Counted from the stretch's first letter, positions 16,402 through 25,426 are shown. The stretch: 64,000 nt of DNA from Pseudalkalibacillus salsuginis (GCF_021646685.1 NZ_JAKJHW010000006.1:1-64000); one strand, 5' to 3'. The notes: generated by a model from the sequence alone, not told the origin. Numbers and translations are program-made.

Positions 16402-17949
16402 ATGTCATCGTTTGATGAGTCGAAATATGAAAAGAAAATTATACTTAGGAACATAGAGGAAAAGGATATCGATCAGATCCTTGAGTTGCAAAAAGCATGC
16501 TTCCCGGATATGGACCCATGGAAAAGGGAGCACCTGGAGAGTCATCTGAACATCTTTCCTGAGGGTCAATTTTGTGTCGAATCTGAGGGGAAAGTAGTCG
16601 GGACCTGTTCGAGTTTGATTATAAACTTCGATGAGTACGATGAAAAACATACATGGGATGAGATTACGGATGAAGGCTATATCACAAACCATGATCCTGA
16701 AGGTTATAACCTCTATGGTATCGAGGTCATGGTTCATCCGGATTTCCGACGGATGAAAATCGGCCGTCGTCTGTATGAAGCACGTAAAGAATTGGCTGAA
16801 AAGCTGAATTTGAAGAGCATCATCATCGGCGGAAGGATTCCGAATTATCATAAATACGCTGATAAAATGTCACCGAGAGAATACGTAAAGGAAGTTGTCA
16901 ATCACAATATCTATGATCCCGTGTTGACTTTTCAATTGATGAACGGGTTCACGTTGATGCGGGTAAACCCGTCCTATCTCCCGGACGACAAGGCATCAAA
17001 CGCACACGCTACCTTGATGGAGTGGAACAATATCGATTACAGGGCGACTTCGAAACGCCATTTCAAAACATCATTCCCAGTTCGGATTACGACGATCCAA
17101 TATATGATGAAACAGATCTATACGTTTGATGAGTTCGCTAACCAGGTCGAGTATTACACAGACGTCGCTTCAGATTATGGATCGGATTTCGCTGTTTTCC
17201 CTGAAATATTCACCACTCAGCTCATGTCCTATCTTGATGAGAAGAGCCCAAGCCAGTCGGTTAGAAGACTGACTGAGTATACGGAAGATTATATCGAACT
17301 TTTCACTGAGCTGGCAGTCCGTTACAACGTGAACATCGTCGGGGGGTCCCATTTCGTTGAAGAGGACGGTAAGATCTATAACATCGCATACTTGTTCAGA
17401 AGAGATGGAACGATTGAAAGGCAGTATAAGCTTCATATCACCCCTAACGAACGGAAGTGGTGGGGAGTAAGTCCTGGAGATAAGGTGAATGTGTTTGATA
17501 CTGATTGCGGGAAGGTCGCCATCTTAATCTGTTATGACATCGAATTCCCAGAGCTTTCGAGGTATGTGACAGATAAAGGAGCGCGGATCATCTTCACTCC
17601 GTTCTGTACGGATGATCGGCAAGGGTATTTACGCGTACGTTATTGTGCGCAAGCAAGAGCGATTGAAAATCAGGTTTACACCGTCCTGTCTGGAACAGTA
17701 GGGAACTTGCCGCAAACGGAAAATATGGATATCCAATACGCGCAGTCAGGCATTTTTACACCATCCGACTTCACCTTTCCTCGAGATGGGATTGTTGGCG
17801 AATGTAACCCGAATATTGAAACAGTCGTGGTTGGCGATGTCGATTTAGAAATTTTACGGAGACATAGAAGGTCAGGAAGTGTCATGCAGTTAAGAGACAG
17901 AAGACGTGATCTTTATGAAGTGACGATGAAAAAGCAGGATGAACAATAG
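16402..17949 (+). CDS. yhcX: YhcX, GNAT acetyltransferase-nitrilase fusion
   Basis: A 515-aa two-domain protein. The N-terminal GNAT domain (about residues 12-180) shows the acetyl-CoA loop HPDFRRMKIGRRLYEAR. The C-terminal carbon-nitrogen hydrolase domain (about 220-500) has the catalytic Glu in VFPEIF, Lys in KLHITPNE and Cys in LICYDIEFPE (near residue 376). Such fusions are thought to hydrolyse an amide or nitrile and modify an amine, but the substrate is unknown. The ribosome binding site AAGGAAGGA lies upstream, and the gene is 17 bases after the VOC gene in one operon. A terminator follows. Confidence 0.94.
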   Translation: MSSFDESKYEKKIILRNIEEKDIDQILELQKACFPDMDPWKREHLESHLNIFPEGQFCVESEGKVVGTCSSLIINFDEYDEKHTWDEITDEGYITNHDPEGYNLYGIEVMVHPDFRRMKIGRRLYEARKELAEKLNLKSIIIGGRIPNYHKYADKMSPREYVKEVVNHNIYDPVLTFQLMNGFTLMRVNPSYLPDDKASNAHATLMEWNNIDYRATSKRHFKTSFPVRITTIQYMMKQIYTFDEFANQVEYYTDVASDYGSDFAVFPEIFTTQLMSYLDEKSPSQSVRRLTEYTEDYIELFTELAVRYNVNIVGGSHFVEEDGKIYNIAYLFRRDGTIERQYKLHITPNERKWWGVSPGDKVNVFDTDCGKVAILICYDIEFPELSRYVTDKGARIIFTPFCTDDRQGYLRVRYCAQARAIENQVYTVLSGTVGNLPQTENMDIQYAQSGIFTPSDFTFPRDGIVGECNPNIETVVVGDVDLEILRRHRRSGSVMQLRDRRRDLYEVTMKKQDEQ

Positions 17950-17962
17950 TTCTACAATCATG

Positions 17963-17989
17963 AAGACAGGCATTCGACCTGTCTTTTTT
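17963..17989 (+). terminator. Terminator after yhcX
   Basis: The 8-bp stem AAGACAGG / CCTGTCTT is followed by six T. Confidence 0.88.
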
Positions 17990-17995
17990 ACATTT

Positions 17996-18245
17996 AAAGA
18001 AAGTATAAAATACTTTCTTCTATATATGAACAACTAAGGCTCAGCCTGGCGTTTGCGCTTTTCTTGATGTCTAGCTCCACCGCCCAACCACTTGGATCAC
18101 TTCAGTCCTCCTGTAGCGGTCGGCACATTGAAGTACTACTTAAGATGTTACCTACGCAGAACCGAACTTTGTTTGGTTCGAGCCTCCCGTCGGACTTCCA
18201 GTGTCCTTCGTGGCTGATCAGGGCGCTTGCGCTTTTCTTTATTTA
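17996..18245 (+). repeat. Foldback element copy B (long form)
   Basis: The main body starts at GATGTCTAGCTCCACCGCCC (18064 region) and ends GGGCGCTTGCGCTTTTCTTT. It includes the middle block with ACGCAGAACCGAACTTTG. Just upstream (18036-18062) is an extra end fragment GGCGTTTGCGCTTTTCTT, as if a truncated copy lay in tandem. It is immediately downstream of the yhcX terminator. Confidence 0.82.
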
Positions 18246-18523
18246 AAGAGAACATTCTACAACGTTCTCAGATGAAAAAGTTCTGTGTTCATATTTTCCG
18301 GGGAATAGTGACATATTTTACTGACGTAATTTGACCAAATACTGTTTCGACATGAATTAAACCAGAATCACCGGACCAGTATGGAGCAGCCGTGGCGAAC
18401 TCGATAGCATCGTGGCATTTGAATAATGGAAGGTCTACAAAATCTCTGCGGAGAAGTGGTTGAAAGCATTGATTTCTTATACAATAAGGATGTACCTGTT
18501 TACTATAGAATTAGGAGGAAAAC
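18246..18523. other. Gap upstream of pgcA, no gene seen
   Basis: A small hairpin GAGAAC / GTTCTC at 18248-18269 and a TACAAT box near 18480 are present. No convincing -35 with correct spacing and no small ORF with a ribosome binding site were seen. Confidence 0.4.
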
Positions 18524-20257
18524 ATGAGCTGGAGAAAAGACTATGATCGTTGGAGCAGTTTTCAACAACTTGATGAAGAATTGCGACTACAACTGGGTAA
18601 ATTGAAAGATGTGGAGGAAAAGCTGGAAGATTGTTTTTATAAATCACTGGAATTCGGAACCGGGGGTATGCGCGGAGAAATCGGCCCTGGAACGAACCGG
18701 ATGAACAAGTATACGATACGTAAGGCCGCTGAAGGTCTGGCGCGTTACATAGAGTCGTTTGGAGAAAATGTAAAGCACAGAGGTGTCGTGATTGCCTATG
18801 ATTCGCGTCATAAATCGCCTGAATTCGCGATGGAAGCGGCTAAGACACTAGGTCGTCATGGCATACAGACCTATGTATTCGAAGACCTTCGTCCGACGCC
18901 TGAGTTATCATTTGCAGTCCGTTATTTGAACGCTTTCTCTGGTATTGTCGTCACAGCAAGTCATAATCCGCCTGAGTACAATGGTTTTAAAGTCTATGGA
19001 GAAGACGGTGGACAGCTTCCACCAGCACCTGCGAACGATGTCATCAATTTTGTGAATGACATTGAAAATGAATTGGAGATCGAAGTTGCGGATGAGAATG
19101 AGTTGAAAGAATCTGGATTGTTGAAGATCATCGGAGAACAAATCGACCGTCCATATAATGAAAAATTAGTTGGTATTTCTGTAGATCACGAGTTGATCAA
19201 AGAACAAGAAGATTTGAAAATCGTTTTCACCCCATTACATGGAACAGCGAATTTACCAGTCCGAAGAGGCCTCGAGTCCTTAGGATTCAAGAACGTCACG
19301 GTCGTCAGTGAACAAGAAAAGCCGGACCCGGAGTTTTCAACAGTAAAGTCTCCGAACCCGGAAGAACATGCAGCCTTTGAACTTGCGATCCAATATGGTG
19401 AGCGTAAGGGAGCGGACGTGTTGATCGCGACCGACCCTGATGCGGATCGAGTCGGTGTAGCCGTAAAGGATGACCAGGGGAAATACGTTGTACTGACTGG
19501 AAATCAGACAGGTGCTTTGATCCTCCATTATTTGTTGAAGCAAAGGAAAGCAAAAGACGCATTACCGGAAAATGGTGCAGTGCTGAAGACCATCGTCACC
19601 TCTGAAATCGGACGGGAAATTGCTGAAAAATATGGGCTTGAAACGATTGATACCTTGACAGGATTCAAATTCATCGGTGAAAAAATGGGGGAATTCGAAC
19701 GTTCAGGCCAATATGAATTCGTATTTGGATACGAGGAGAGTTACGGTTACCTGATCGGGGATTTTGTACGTGACAAAGATGCGGTCCAAGCTTGTCTGAT
19801 GGCGGCTGAAGTTACAGCTTATTATAAAGCGAAAGGCATGACACTCTACGAAGGTTTAATGGAAATCTTTGAAGAATTTGGTTACTATCAGGAAGGGTTG
19901 GAATCGTTAACGTTGAAGGGGAAGAAAGGTGAAGAACAGATCAAGGAGATCCTTTCGACTTTCCGCAATCAGCCACCTTCTGAATTTGGAGGTGTACCGG
20001 TTTCTGTGATTGAGGATTACCAGAGCCGTGAAAGATTGATGGTAAAATCAACTGAAACAGAAACGATCCTATTGCCACCATCCAATGTGATCAAATATAC
20101 ACTTGAGGATGGTTCCTGGGTATGCTTGCGTCCTTCAGGAACTGAACCGAAGATCAAATTCTACTTTGGCGTGCAGGCATCAACCCTTAAGGAAAGTAAA
20201 AAACAGCTAGACAAGATCAAGAAAGACGTAATGGAGAAGGTCAACCATATCATGTGA
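18524..20257 (+). CDS. pgcA: Phosphoglucomutase (alpha-PGM)
   Basis: Interconverts glucose 1-phosphate and glucose 6-phosphate, feeding UDP-glucose synthesis for glycolipid and teichoic acid glucosylation. The phosphoserine motif [15 protein letters not shown] lies near residue 143; the metal loop DPDADRVGV is near 305; the sugar-binding EESYGYL and the phosphate loop [12 protein letters not shown] follow. At 577 aa it is a full-length bacterial PGM/PMM family member, homologous to B. subtilis pgcA (yhxB). The ribosome binding site is AGGAGG, 6 bases before the ATG. It shares a terminator-like structure with a convergent zinc-finger gene. Confidence 0.95.
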   Translation: MSWRKDYDRWSSFQQLDEELRLQLGKLKDVEEKLEDCFYKSLEFGTGGMRGEIGPGTNRMNKYTIRKAAEGLARYIESFGENVKHRGVVIAYDSRHKSPEFAMEAAKTLGRHGIQTYVFEDLRPTPELSFAVRYLNAFSGIVVTASHNPPEYNGFKVYGEDGGQLPPAPANDVINFVNDIENELEIEVADENELKESGLLKIIGEQIDRPYNEKLVGISVDHELIKEQEDLKIVFTPLHGTANLPVRRGLESLGFKNVTVVSEQEKPDPEFSTVKSPNPEEHAAFELAIQYGERKGADVLIATDPDADRVGVAVKDDQGKYVVLTGNQTGALILHYLLKQRKAKDALPENGAVLKTIVTSEIGREIAEKYGLETIDTLTGFKFIGEKMGEFERSGQYEFVFGYEESYGYLIGDFVRDKDAVQACLMAAEVTAYYKAKGMTLYEGLMEIFEEFGYYQEGLESLTLKGKKGEEQIKEILSTFRNQPPSEFGGVPVSVIEDYQSRERLMVKSTETETILLPPSNVIKYTLEDGSWVCLRPSGTEPKIKFYFGVQASTLKESKKQLDKIKKDVMEKVNHIM

Positions 20258-20341
20258 ATAATAAAAGGGGCTTTCCTATAGCGTGACACCCTCTGTTCAT
20301 GGAGGTTCCTGGTGCGCAGGATTCGGGTCAGCCCTTTTATT
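20258..20341. terminator. Bidirectional terminator-like foldback between pgcA and zinc-finger gene
   Basis: AATAAAAGGGGCT and AGCCCTTTTATT pair with one bulge across a 59-base loop that contains an inner CCTC/GAGG hairpin. The flanking A and T runs would allow use on both strands. Confidence 0.6.
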
Positions 20342-20483
20342 GTGGTGTGGAAAACCAGTCTCTATTGGATTTGATTTTGCCAATACCGTTGCATTTTGGA
20401 CATTTCTTTTTCCTCATAAAAAACATTATAGAGGATACTTTACCTGCGCCTTTACATTTCGGACAGATTACAAAAATCGCCAT
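20337..20483 (-). CDS. Small zinc-finger protein, 48 aa (DnaJ-type CxxCxGxG repeats)
   Basis: A short minus-strand gene whose product has two CPKCxGxGK motifs: ICPKCKGAGKV near residue 6 and KCPKCNGIGKI near residue 27. This matches the zinc-binding repeats of DnaJ and of small Bacillus zinc-finger proteins, and probably binds one zinc. The ATG at 20483 has AGGTG 9 bases upstream; two earlier in-frame ATG codons (at 20489 and 20492) are closer to the ribosome binding site. The function is unknown; RNA, protein or redox roles are all possible. The cysteine spacing makes chance very unlikely. Confidence 0.85.
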   Translation of the reverse strand: MAIFVICPKCKGAGKVSSIMFFMRKKKCPKCNGIGKIKSNRDWFSTPQ

Positions 20484-20621
20484 GCTCATCATCACCTATT
20501 CTGGATAATCCCTTTCAGATTACGTCATTCTTTTTTGGGTAAATCTTCTATTATTAGTCTATGTAATAATCGGCATTGCTAAACTTGTCCTCCTAAATAC
20601 TAGGTCGAAAGGGGTGAAATC

Positions 20622-20951
20622 ATGATTCAAGCGATCTTCCTATTTACCATTGCAGGACTTGCAGAAATCGGTGGTGGCTATTTATTCTGGCTATGGTTAC
20701 GCGAGGGTTCTCCATATTGGTATGGAATTGTGGGGGCTCTCGTTCTTGTCGTCTATGGAATCGTCCCTACCTTTCAGGCTTTTCCGACATTCGGACGTGT
20801 ATACGCGGCGTATGGCGGAGTGTTTATCGTTCTAGCGCTTTTGTGGGGATGGTTCATTGATAGAAAAACCCCTGATCACTATGATATTCTCGGGGCGGTT
20901 GTATGTCTGATCGGTGTTACAATCATCATCTGGGCGCCACGGGTCAATTAG
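20622..20951 (+). CDS. YnfA/UPF0060 family membrane protein
   Basis: A 109-aa protein with four membrane segments and the family hallmarks GLAEIGGGYLFWLWLREG, FPTFGRVYAAYGGVFI and a C-terminal DILGAVVCLIGVTIIIW. UPF0060 proteins are related to small multidrug resistance transporters; an efflux role is suspected but not shown. The ribosome binding site GAAAGGGG precedes the ATG by 6-7 bases. Its 3' end overlaps the convergent YitT-like gene by 8 bases. Confidence 0.93.
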   Translation: MIQAIFLFTIAGLAEIGGGYLFWLWLREGSPYWYGIVGALVLVVYGIVPTFQAFPTFGRVYAAYGGVFIVLALLWGWFIDRKTPDHYDILGAVVCLIGVTIIIWAPRVN

Positions 20952-21525
20952 AAGGTGTAGGAGAGCTTTTCGTCAAGGTTATGAATGTCGTGGTTACTCC
21001 GACGGCGATGATGGTGATTACAGAATAAAGAAAAGATTGTGTTCCGAGAATCAGACCGCCACAGGCAATGACGATGGCATCGATCAGGAAGATGAGGATG
21101 CCGACATTGACTTTAGTCATTTTTGAAAGCATTTGTGCGAGTAAATCAGTGCCGCCTGTACTTGTTTCCTGTTGCAGCATGATACCGATCCCAGTACCGA
21201 CTAGGAATCCGCCGATCAATGCGCACAGCAATAGCGGGGGATGGCTCCAGTGGCGGATTGGCGCAAAGGCATCTATGAAAAAAGATGAAATCAACATACC
21301 GTGTAAACTGTTATAAAAGTAAGAGCGGTGGTAAAACCAGGCTAGTCCATAAAGAGGCAAACTTAATAGAATGATGACTAAACCTGGCTGGAACCCCCAG
21401 GTGTAATTGGCAATCAAACTGATACCGATGATTCCGCCATCAAGCAAGTGATTTGGGGCGAGAAGCCCATTGATACCAACACCGATAAACAAGCTGCCAA
21501 TGATAATTGCGAACCACTTTTTCAC
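20944..21525 (-). CDS. Short YitT-family membrane protein
   Basis: A 193-aa protein with about five to six membrane helices. The N terminus GINGLLAPNHLLDGGIIGISL and the internal GTGIGIMLQQETSTGGTDLLA are the YitT (DUF161) signatures. Standard YitT proteins have about 280 aa with a cytoplasmic C-terminal DUF2179 domain; that domain is missing here, so this is a membrane-only version. The start is GTG with GAGAGG upstream. Transport substrate unknown. Confidence 0.88.
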   Translation of the reverse strand: MKKWFAIIIGSLFIGVGINGLLAPNHLLDGGIIGISLIANYTWGFQPGLVIILLSLPLYGLAWFYHRSYFYNSLHGMLISSFFIDAFAPIRHWSHPPLLLCALIGGFLVGTGIGIMLQQETSTGGTDLLAQMLSKMTKVNVGILIFLIDAIVIACGGLILGTQSFLYSVITIIAVGVTTTFITLTKSSPTPSN

Positions 21526-21589
21526 CCTTAACCTCTCCCCGAGTATGATCTTTATTACAAGATATGTACAAGTTCAGGATGATATGAAA

Positions 21590-21715
21590 AGAGAGGAATC
21601 CTGGTAGGGAGTGAACAGAATGTCCTGGGAAGTGAACAGAATATTCCAGAAAGTGAACAGATTATCCTAGAAAGTGCACAGATTATCCCGGGAAGTGAAC
21701 AGTTCCTTTCACATG
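21590..21715. repeat. Regular 21-bp-period array 3 (core GTGAACAGA)
   Basis: Five clear units begin at 21611, 21632, 21653, 21674 and 21695, every spacing exactly 21 bases; a sixth degenerate unit lies at about 21590. The core GTGAACAGA is followed by two to three variable bases and by TCCnGGAA or a relative, so both halves of the unit are conserved. Confidence 0.9.
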
Positions 21716-21716
21716 A

Positions 21717-21757
21717 AAAGGGCTGACCCTCTACACCATGGCAAGGGTCAGCTCTTG
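21717..21757 (-). terminator. Terminator of the proline operon
   Basis: On the minus strand the arms AGCTGACCCT and AGGGTCAGCC pair around a 13-base loop and are followed by CTTTT. Confidence 0.75.
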
Positions 21758-21767
21758 TTGTCTTATT

Positions 21768-23021
21768 TTATCTGGTTTGTCCTGTTCCGCTCATTACATA
21801 TTTGACGGTTGTAAGAGCAGGAAGTCCCATTGGTCCGCGAGCGTGCAGCTTTTGGGTGGAAATACCGATTTCTGCTCCAAAGCCAAGTGCTCCTCCATCA
21901 GTAAATCGTGTCGATGCGTTGTGGTAGACAGCTGCTGCATCTACAAGCCCCAGGAATGTCTTCGCTGCTTGGTCATCCTCAGTCACGATTGCCTCAGAGT
22001 GCTTCGTGCCATATTCTTCTATGTGATCGACTGCTTCTGTTACATCATCCACTGTTTTCACAGCGATATCGGTTGAAAGGTACTCATTCGCCCAGTCTTC
22101 CTCACCAGCTGGAACTGACCCAGGAATGATGCTCTGTGCATAGTCATCACCATGCGCTGCGATAGAGTGGTTTTCAAAGGCCTTGATCAGTTCTTTCTTA
22201 TTCGTATCCAGCCACTCTTTATGAACGATTACAGTTTCCGCGGCATTACAAACTGCAGGACGATCGGTTTTCGAATTCACAAGAATGTTGATCGCCTTTT
22301 CAACATCCGCACATTTATCAATATAAATATGGCAGTTGCCTACCCCTGTTTCGAGCACTGGAACAGTCGCATTGTTCACAACCGCTTGAATCAATGAACC
22401 ACCGCCACGGGGAATGAGAACATCAATGTGTTCTTTCATCGTGAAGAGCTCCTGTGTTGCTGAACGATCTGTACTTGCGATGAACTGTACAGCTTCTTTT
22501 GGAATGTTCGTCTTCACTAAACCTCGGTGCATTACCTCAACGATCGATTGATTGGATGATAGGGCGGATGATCCACCTTTTAATACGATCGCATTGCCTG
22601 ATTTCAATGCAAGGCCTGTCGCATCAACAGTCACGTTCGGGCGTGCTTCATAAATCATGCCGATTACACCGAGGGGTACACTTACTTGCTGTACGTTCAA
22701 TCCGTTGTCGAGGGTCCAGTCAGACTTCACGATTCCTGTGGGATCATCAAGTTCTGCTACGTCACGCAGGCCATGGGCAAAATCGAATATCCGCTCCTTC
22801 GATAGTGCGAGACGATCCATGAAGGCAGTGTCGAATCCCTTTTCACGGCCTTTTTCGAGATCTTCTTCATTTGCTCTTAAAATCGTTTCGTATTCTGCTT
22901 CGAGGATATCTGCAACTGTCAGTAAAGCTTGATTCTTTTCTTCAGTTGATAACAAAGACAATGTTTTTGCAGCCTTCTTCGCTTCAATCGCTTGTTCTTC
23001 GACACTGACTTTTTCAATCAT
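21768..23021 (-). CDS. proA: Gamma-glutamyl phosphate reductase ProA
   Basis: Second step of proline synthesis: NADPH-dependent reduction of gamma-glutamyl phosphate to glutamate semialdehyde. Hallmarks are LKGGSSALSSNQ, RGGGSLIQAVV and the catalytic Cys in RPAVCNAAET; the C-terminal GGALGFGAEIGISTQKLHARGPMG is strongly conserved. I chose the ATG at 23021, giving 417 aa, the usual length. A TTG at 23039 in frame sits only two bases after GAAAGGAA, so neither start has an ideal ribosome binding site. Last gene of proI-proB-proA. Confidence 0.95.
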   Translation of the reverse strand: MIEKVSVEEQAIEAKKAAKTLSLLSTEEKNQALLTVADILEAEYETILRANEEDLEKGREKGFDTAFMDRLALSKERIFDFAHGLRDVAELDDPTGIVKSDWTLDNGLNVQQVSVPLGVIGMIYEARPNVTVDATGLALKSGNAIVLKGGSSALSSNQSIVEVMHRGLVKTNIPKEAVQFIASTDRSATQELFTMKEHIDVLIPRGGGSLIQAVVNNATVPVLETGVGNCHIYIDKCADVEKAINILVNSKTDRPAVCNAAETVIVHKEWLDTNKKELIKAFENHSIAAHGDDYAQSIIPGSVPAGEEDWANEYLSTDIAVKTVDDVTEAVDHIEEYGTKHSEAIVTEDDQAAKTFLGLVDAAAVYHNASTRFTDGGALGFGAEIGISTQKLHARGPMGLPALTTVKYVMSGTGQTR

Positions 23022-23080
23022 AAGTGTGATGGGTATCAATTCCTTTCAAATGGTTTATTAGTTAAACAAATCCTATTTAT

Positions 23081-24205
23081 TTAAACACCTGCAGGTACGG
23101 CAGCATTCAGGTGGCAGACCAAGTCTTCACTTTCCACTGCAGCGACCTTGTAGTTCTTCAGTTGATCTTCCACTTTGTTTTCTATGAGCTTCTTCAGCTC
23201 TTTAGAGGAGTATTTCATGACACCTAACCCGATTTTTTTACCGTTCAAGTCCTTGATACGGACGACGGCACCCTTATCGAATCGACCTTTTACACTGTGT
23301 AAATCCGTAGGTGCAAGGCCTGTGTTGCCTTCTTGAATCGAAGCTTTCACTTTATCATCAATCGTGACTTCCCCTTCAGGACCCGAATTGAACGCGATCC
23401 ATTGTTTCTTCTGATTCAAGTTTTCATTATCTTCTTTTGGTTCGAAATACGTGCCTTTTGCTTCACGATTCACTGCATCATAGATAATGTTGTCCGAATT
23501 GGCTTTCCCTAAAAAAGCAGGTATACCTGAAGCAAGTGAAATCTTGAATGCTTCGATTTTCGACTTCATTCCTCCTGTACCTAAGGAGCTTCCAGGGTCT
23601 CCAGCTGCCGCTTCGATATCAGGTGTGATCACATGAACCTGATCGAGAAGCTTAGCATCTTCGTTCTTACGTGGATCATCATCGAATAAACCATCGATAT
23701 CAGATAAAATGATGAGTTGATCTGCATTCACAAGCCCAGCGACTTTAGCAGACAATGTATCGTTATCTCCAAACTTGAGGAAATCCATCGTGATCGTATC
23801 ATTCTCATTCACGATCGGGATGATCCCTCTTTCTAATAGTACAGTCAACGTGCTTCGGGCATTGTTATACCGCGTTTCATATTTGAAATCATCACGTGTG
23901 ATCAAGATTTGGGAACCGACATATCCATGTGAGATGAACAGGTCAGAGTAAGTTTCAATCAAAAGTCCTTGCCCGATCGATGCGGCTGCTTGTATTTCCG
24001 GGAGGGATTTTGGGCGGTTAATGAATCCGAGCTTACGATAGCCTGCAGCAACTGCCCCAGAGGAGACGAGCAGGACTTCATGTCCGTCATCTTTCAATCG
24101 AACGACTTCATCAACTATTTTCTCTATTTTTCTACGGCTGAGCTCTCCGTGTAAGCTAGTTAGTGAACTGCTTCCGATTTTGATTACGATTCGTTTTTTA
24201 TCCAT
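23081..24205 (-). CDS. proB: Glutamate 5-kinase ProB with PUA domain
   Basis: First step of proline synthesis: ATP-dependent phosphorylation of glutamate. The amino-acid kinase domain (about residues 1-255) has IKIGSSSL at the N terminus, VSSGAVAAGYRKLG and NENDTI; LGTGGMKSKIEAFKI binds substrate and effector. A C-terminal PUA domain (about 275-355) is present, as in E. coli and B. subtilis ProB. At 374 aa it is complete. Feedback inhibition by proline is expected for this class. The gene starts 51 bases after proI and ends about 60 bases before proA in the same transcript. Confidence 0.95.
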   Translation of the reverse strand: MDKKRIVIKIGSSSLTSLHGELSRRKIEKIVDEVVRLKDDGHEVLLVSSGAVAAGYRKLGFINRPKSLPEIQAAASIGQGLLIETYSDLFISHGYVGSQILITRDDFKYETRYNNARSTLTVLLERGIIPIVNENDTITMDFLKFGDNDTLSAKVAGLVNADQLIILSDIDGLFDDDPRKNEDAKLLDQVHVITPDIEAAAGDPGSSLGTGGMKSKIEAFKISLASGIPAFLGKANSDNIIYDAVNREAKGTYFEPKEDNENLNQKKQWIAFNSGPEGEVTIDDKVKASIQEGNTGLAPTDLHSVKGRFDKGAVVRIKDLNGKKIGLGVMKYSSKELKKLIENKVEDQLKNYKVAAVESEDLVCHLNAAVPAGV

Positions 24206-24256
24206 AACTGGTTACTCCATCACTCCATATCTTTTATATCTGTTTTTTATGAGCAA

Positions 24257-25099
24257 TTATTTCTGTTCTGCAAATACTTTTTCTAATTCCTCACGAAGTT
24301 CTTTGGAACGAGAGGCAGCACCTTTCACTGCTTCAGCAATGGCCTTTCCTCCACCATTTTTAGCAAGTGCTTCTAATCCAGCAGCAGTCGTCCCGTTTGG
24401 GGAGGTAACTTTTTTCCTTAACTGTGCGGGTGTTTCTTCCTGTTCAAGCATCATCTGGGCTGCCCCTCTGATTGTTTGGGCCCCGATTTTTCTTGCCAAC
24501 TCACGATCCATTCCGCCTTCGTATCCTGCCTGTTCCATGTGTTCCATCAAGTTATAGAAGTATGCTGGACCACTGCCTGCAATACCAGTGAAAATATCCA
24601 TTTGACTTTCATCGATGGTGTAAGCTTCTCCAATGCAGTTCATCAATTCTTTCGTCAATAATACCTGATCCATAGATACGTGTTGACCCGGGCAGATGGC
24701 TGTGGCTGATTCCCCCAACATGCTTGAGGTGTTCGGCATCACTCGAATGACCTGTTGGCGTTCATTCAAGTTTTCTTCTATATAAGTGGTGGAAATTCCC
24801 GCTAATACGGAGATCAACAACTGTTCTGGCTTCAAGTGGTCTTTCAGATCGGATAAAGCTGATTCAACATCCTTCGGTTTCATAGCAAGAATGAATACAG
24901 TTATGTTACTGAAATCCAATTGATCTTTCGTTACTGCTTCAATTCCATATTTCTCTTTGATTGTGTTTAAACGTTCCTGGTTGTTACGGTTGGTCGCAAT
25001 GATCTGTTCTGGTGAAAACTTCCCTGATTCGACGATTCCTGAAATCATAGCTTCAGCCATATTACCAGCGCCTAAAAAGGCGACGCGTTGTTTAGTCAA
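24257..25099 (-). CDS. proI: Pyrroline-5-carboxylate reductase
   Basis: Last step of proline synthesis: reduction of pyrroline-5-carboxylate to proline. The Rossmann fold opens with VAFLGAGNMAEAMISGI, and the C-terminal signature VTSPNGTTAAGLEAL is present. The TTG at 25099 is the likely start: AGAGAGG lies 6-7 bases upstream and the product (280 aa) begins right before the NAD(P)-binding motif. The reading frame extends 18 codons upstream, but that extension is not conserved in type. It heads the minus-strand proI-proB-proA operon; proI versus proG/proC naming is a convention. Confidence 0.94.
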   Translation of the reverse strand: MTKQRVAFLGAGNMAEAMISGIVESGKFSPEQIIATNRNNQERLNTIKEKYGIEAVTKDQLDFSNITVFILAMKPKDVESALSDLKDHLKPEQLLISVLAGISTTYIEENLNERQQVIRVMPNTSSMLGESATAICPGQHVSMDQVLLTKELMNCIGEAYTIDESQMDIFTGIAGSGPAYFYNLMEHMEQAGYEGGMDRELARKIGAQTIRGAAQMMLEQEETPAQLRKKVTSPNGTTAAGLEALAKNGGGKAIAEAVKGAASRSKELREELEKVFAEQK

Positions 25100-25185
25100 A
25101 GTAACCTCTCTCCTTTTTTCCGTTCCAATAATTAACGTTTTTAATCGTAACACTCACGGAAATTAATTCAACAGCTCTTATCAAA

Positions 25186-25227
25186 TAGGTTGTATATTGG
25201 CGAAAAAGTCCAGGTAAACGTTTACAT
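25186..25227 (-). promoter_or_regulatory. Proline operon promoter overlapped by a cre site
   Basis: On the minus strand ATGTAAACGTTTACC (25213-25227) matches the CcpA cre consensus at all but its last base. TTTACC within it could serve as -35, with TATACA 16 bases further on as -10. A CcpA dimer here would block the promoter. The reading of the -35 and -10 elements is tentative; the palindrome itself is clear. Confidence 0.5.
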
Positions 25228-25305
25228 TGACTTTTATATGATCCAAATCCGTTCTAAGGATATTTAATCAAATCATAGGGTATTATTTGGGAGTTGAAAA
25301 TACGG

Positions 25306-25311
25306 TATAAT
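25306..25311 (+). promoter_or_regulatory. -10 box upstream of the cysteine hydrolase gene
   Basis: A consensus TATAAT lies 116 bases before the gene. The -35 region (TTATTT at 17 bp spacing) is weak, so this is a partial promoter call. Confidence 0.35.
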
Positions 25312-25426
25312 CGTTTTGATTTTTAATTTTGAATTTTTTGATTATTTCCCTTTATAAACAAGAAAAAGGAACAACAATAATAATGAAGAAATTAAACAGT
25401 AGTCTACTTAAGAGGAGGTTCTATCA

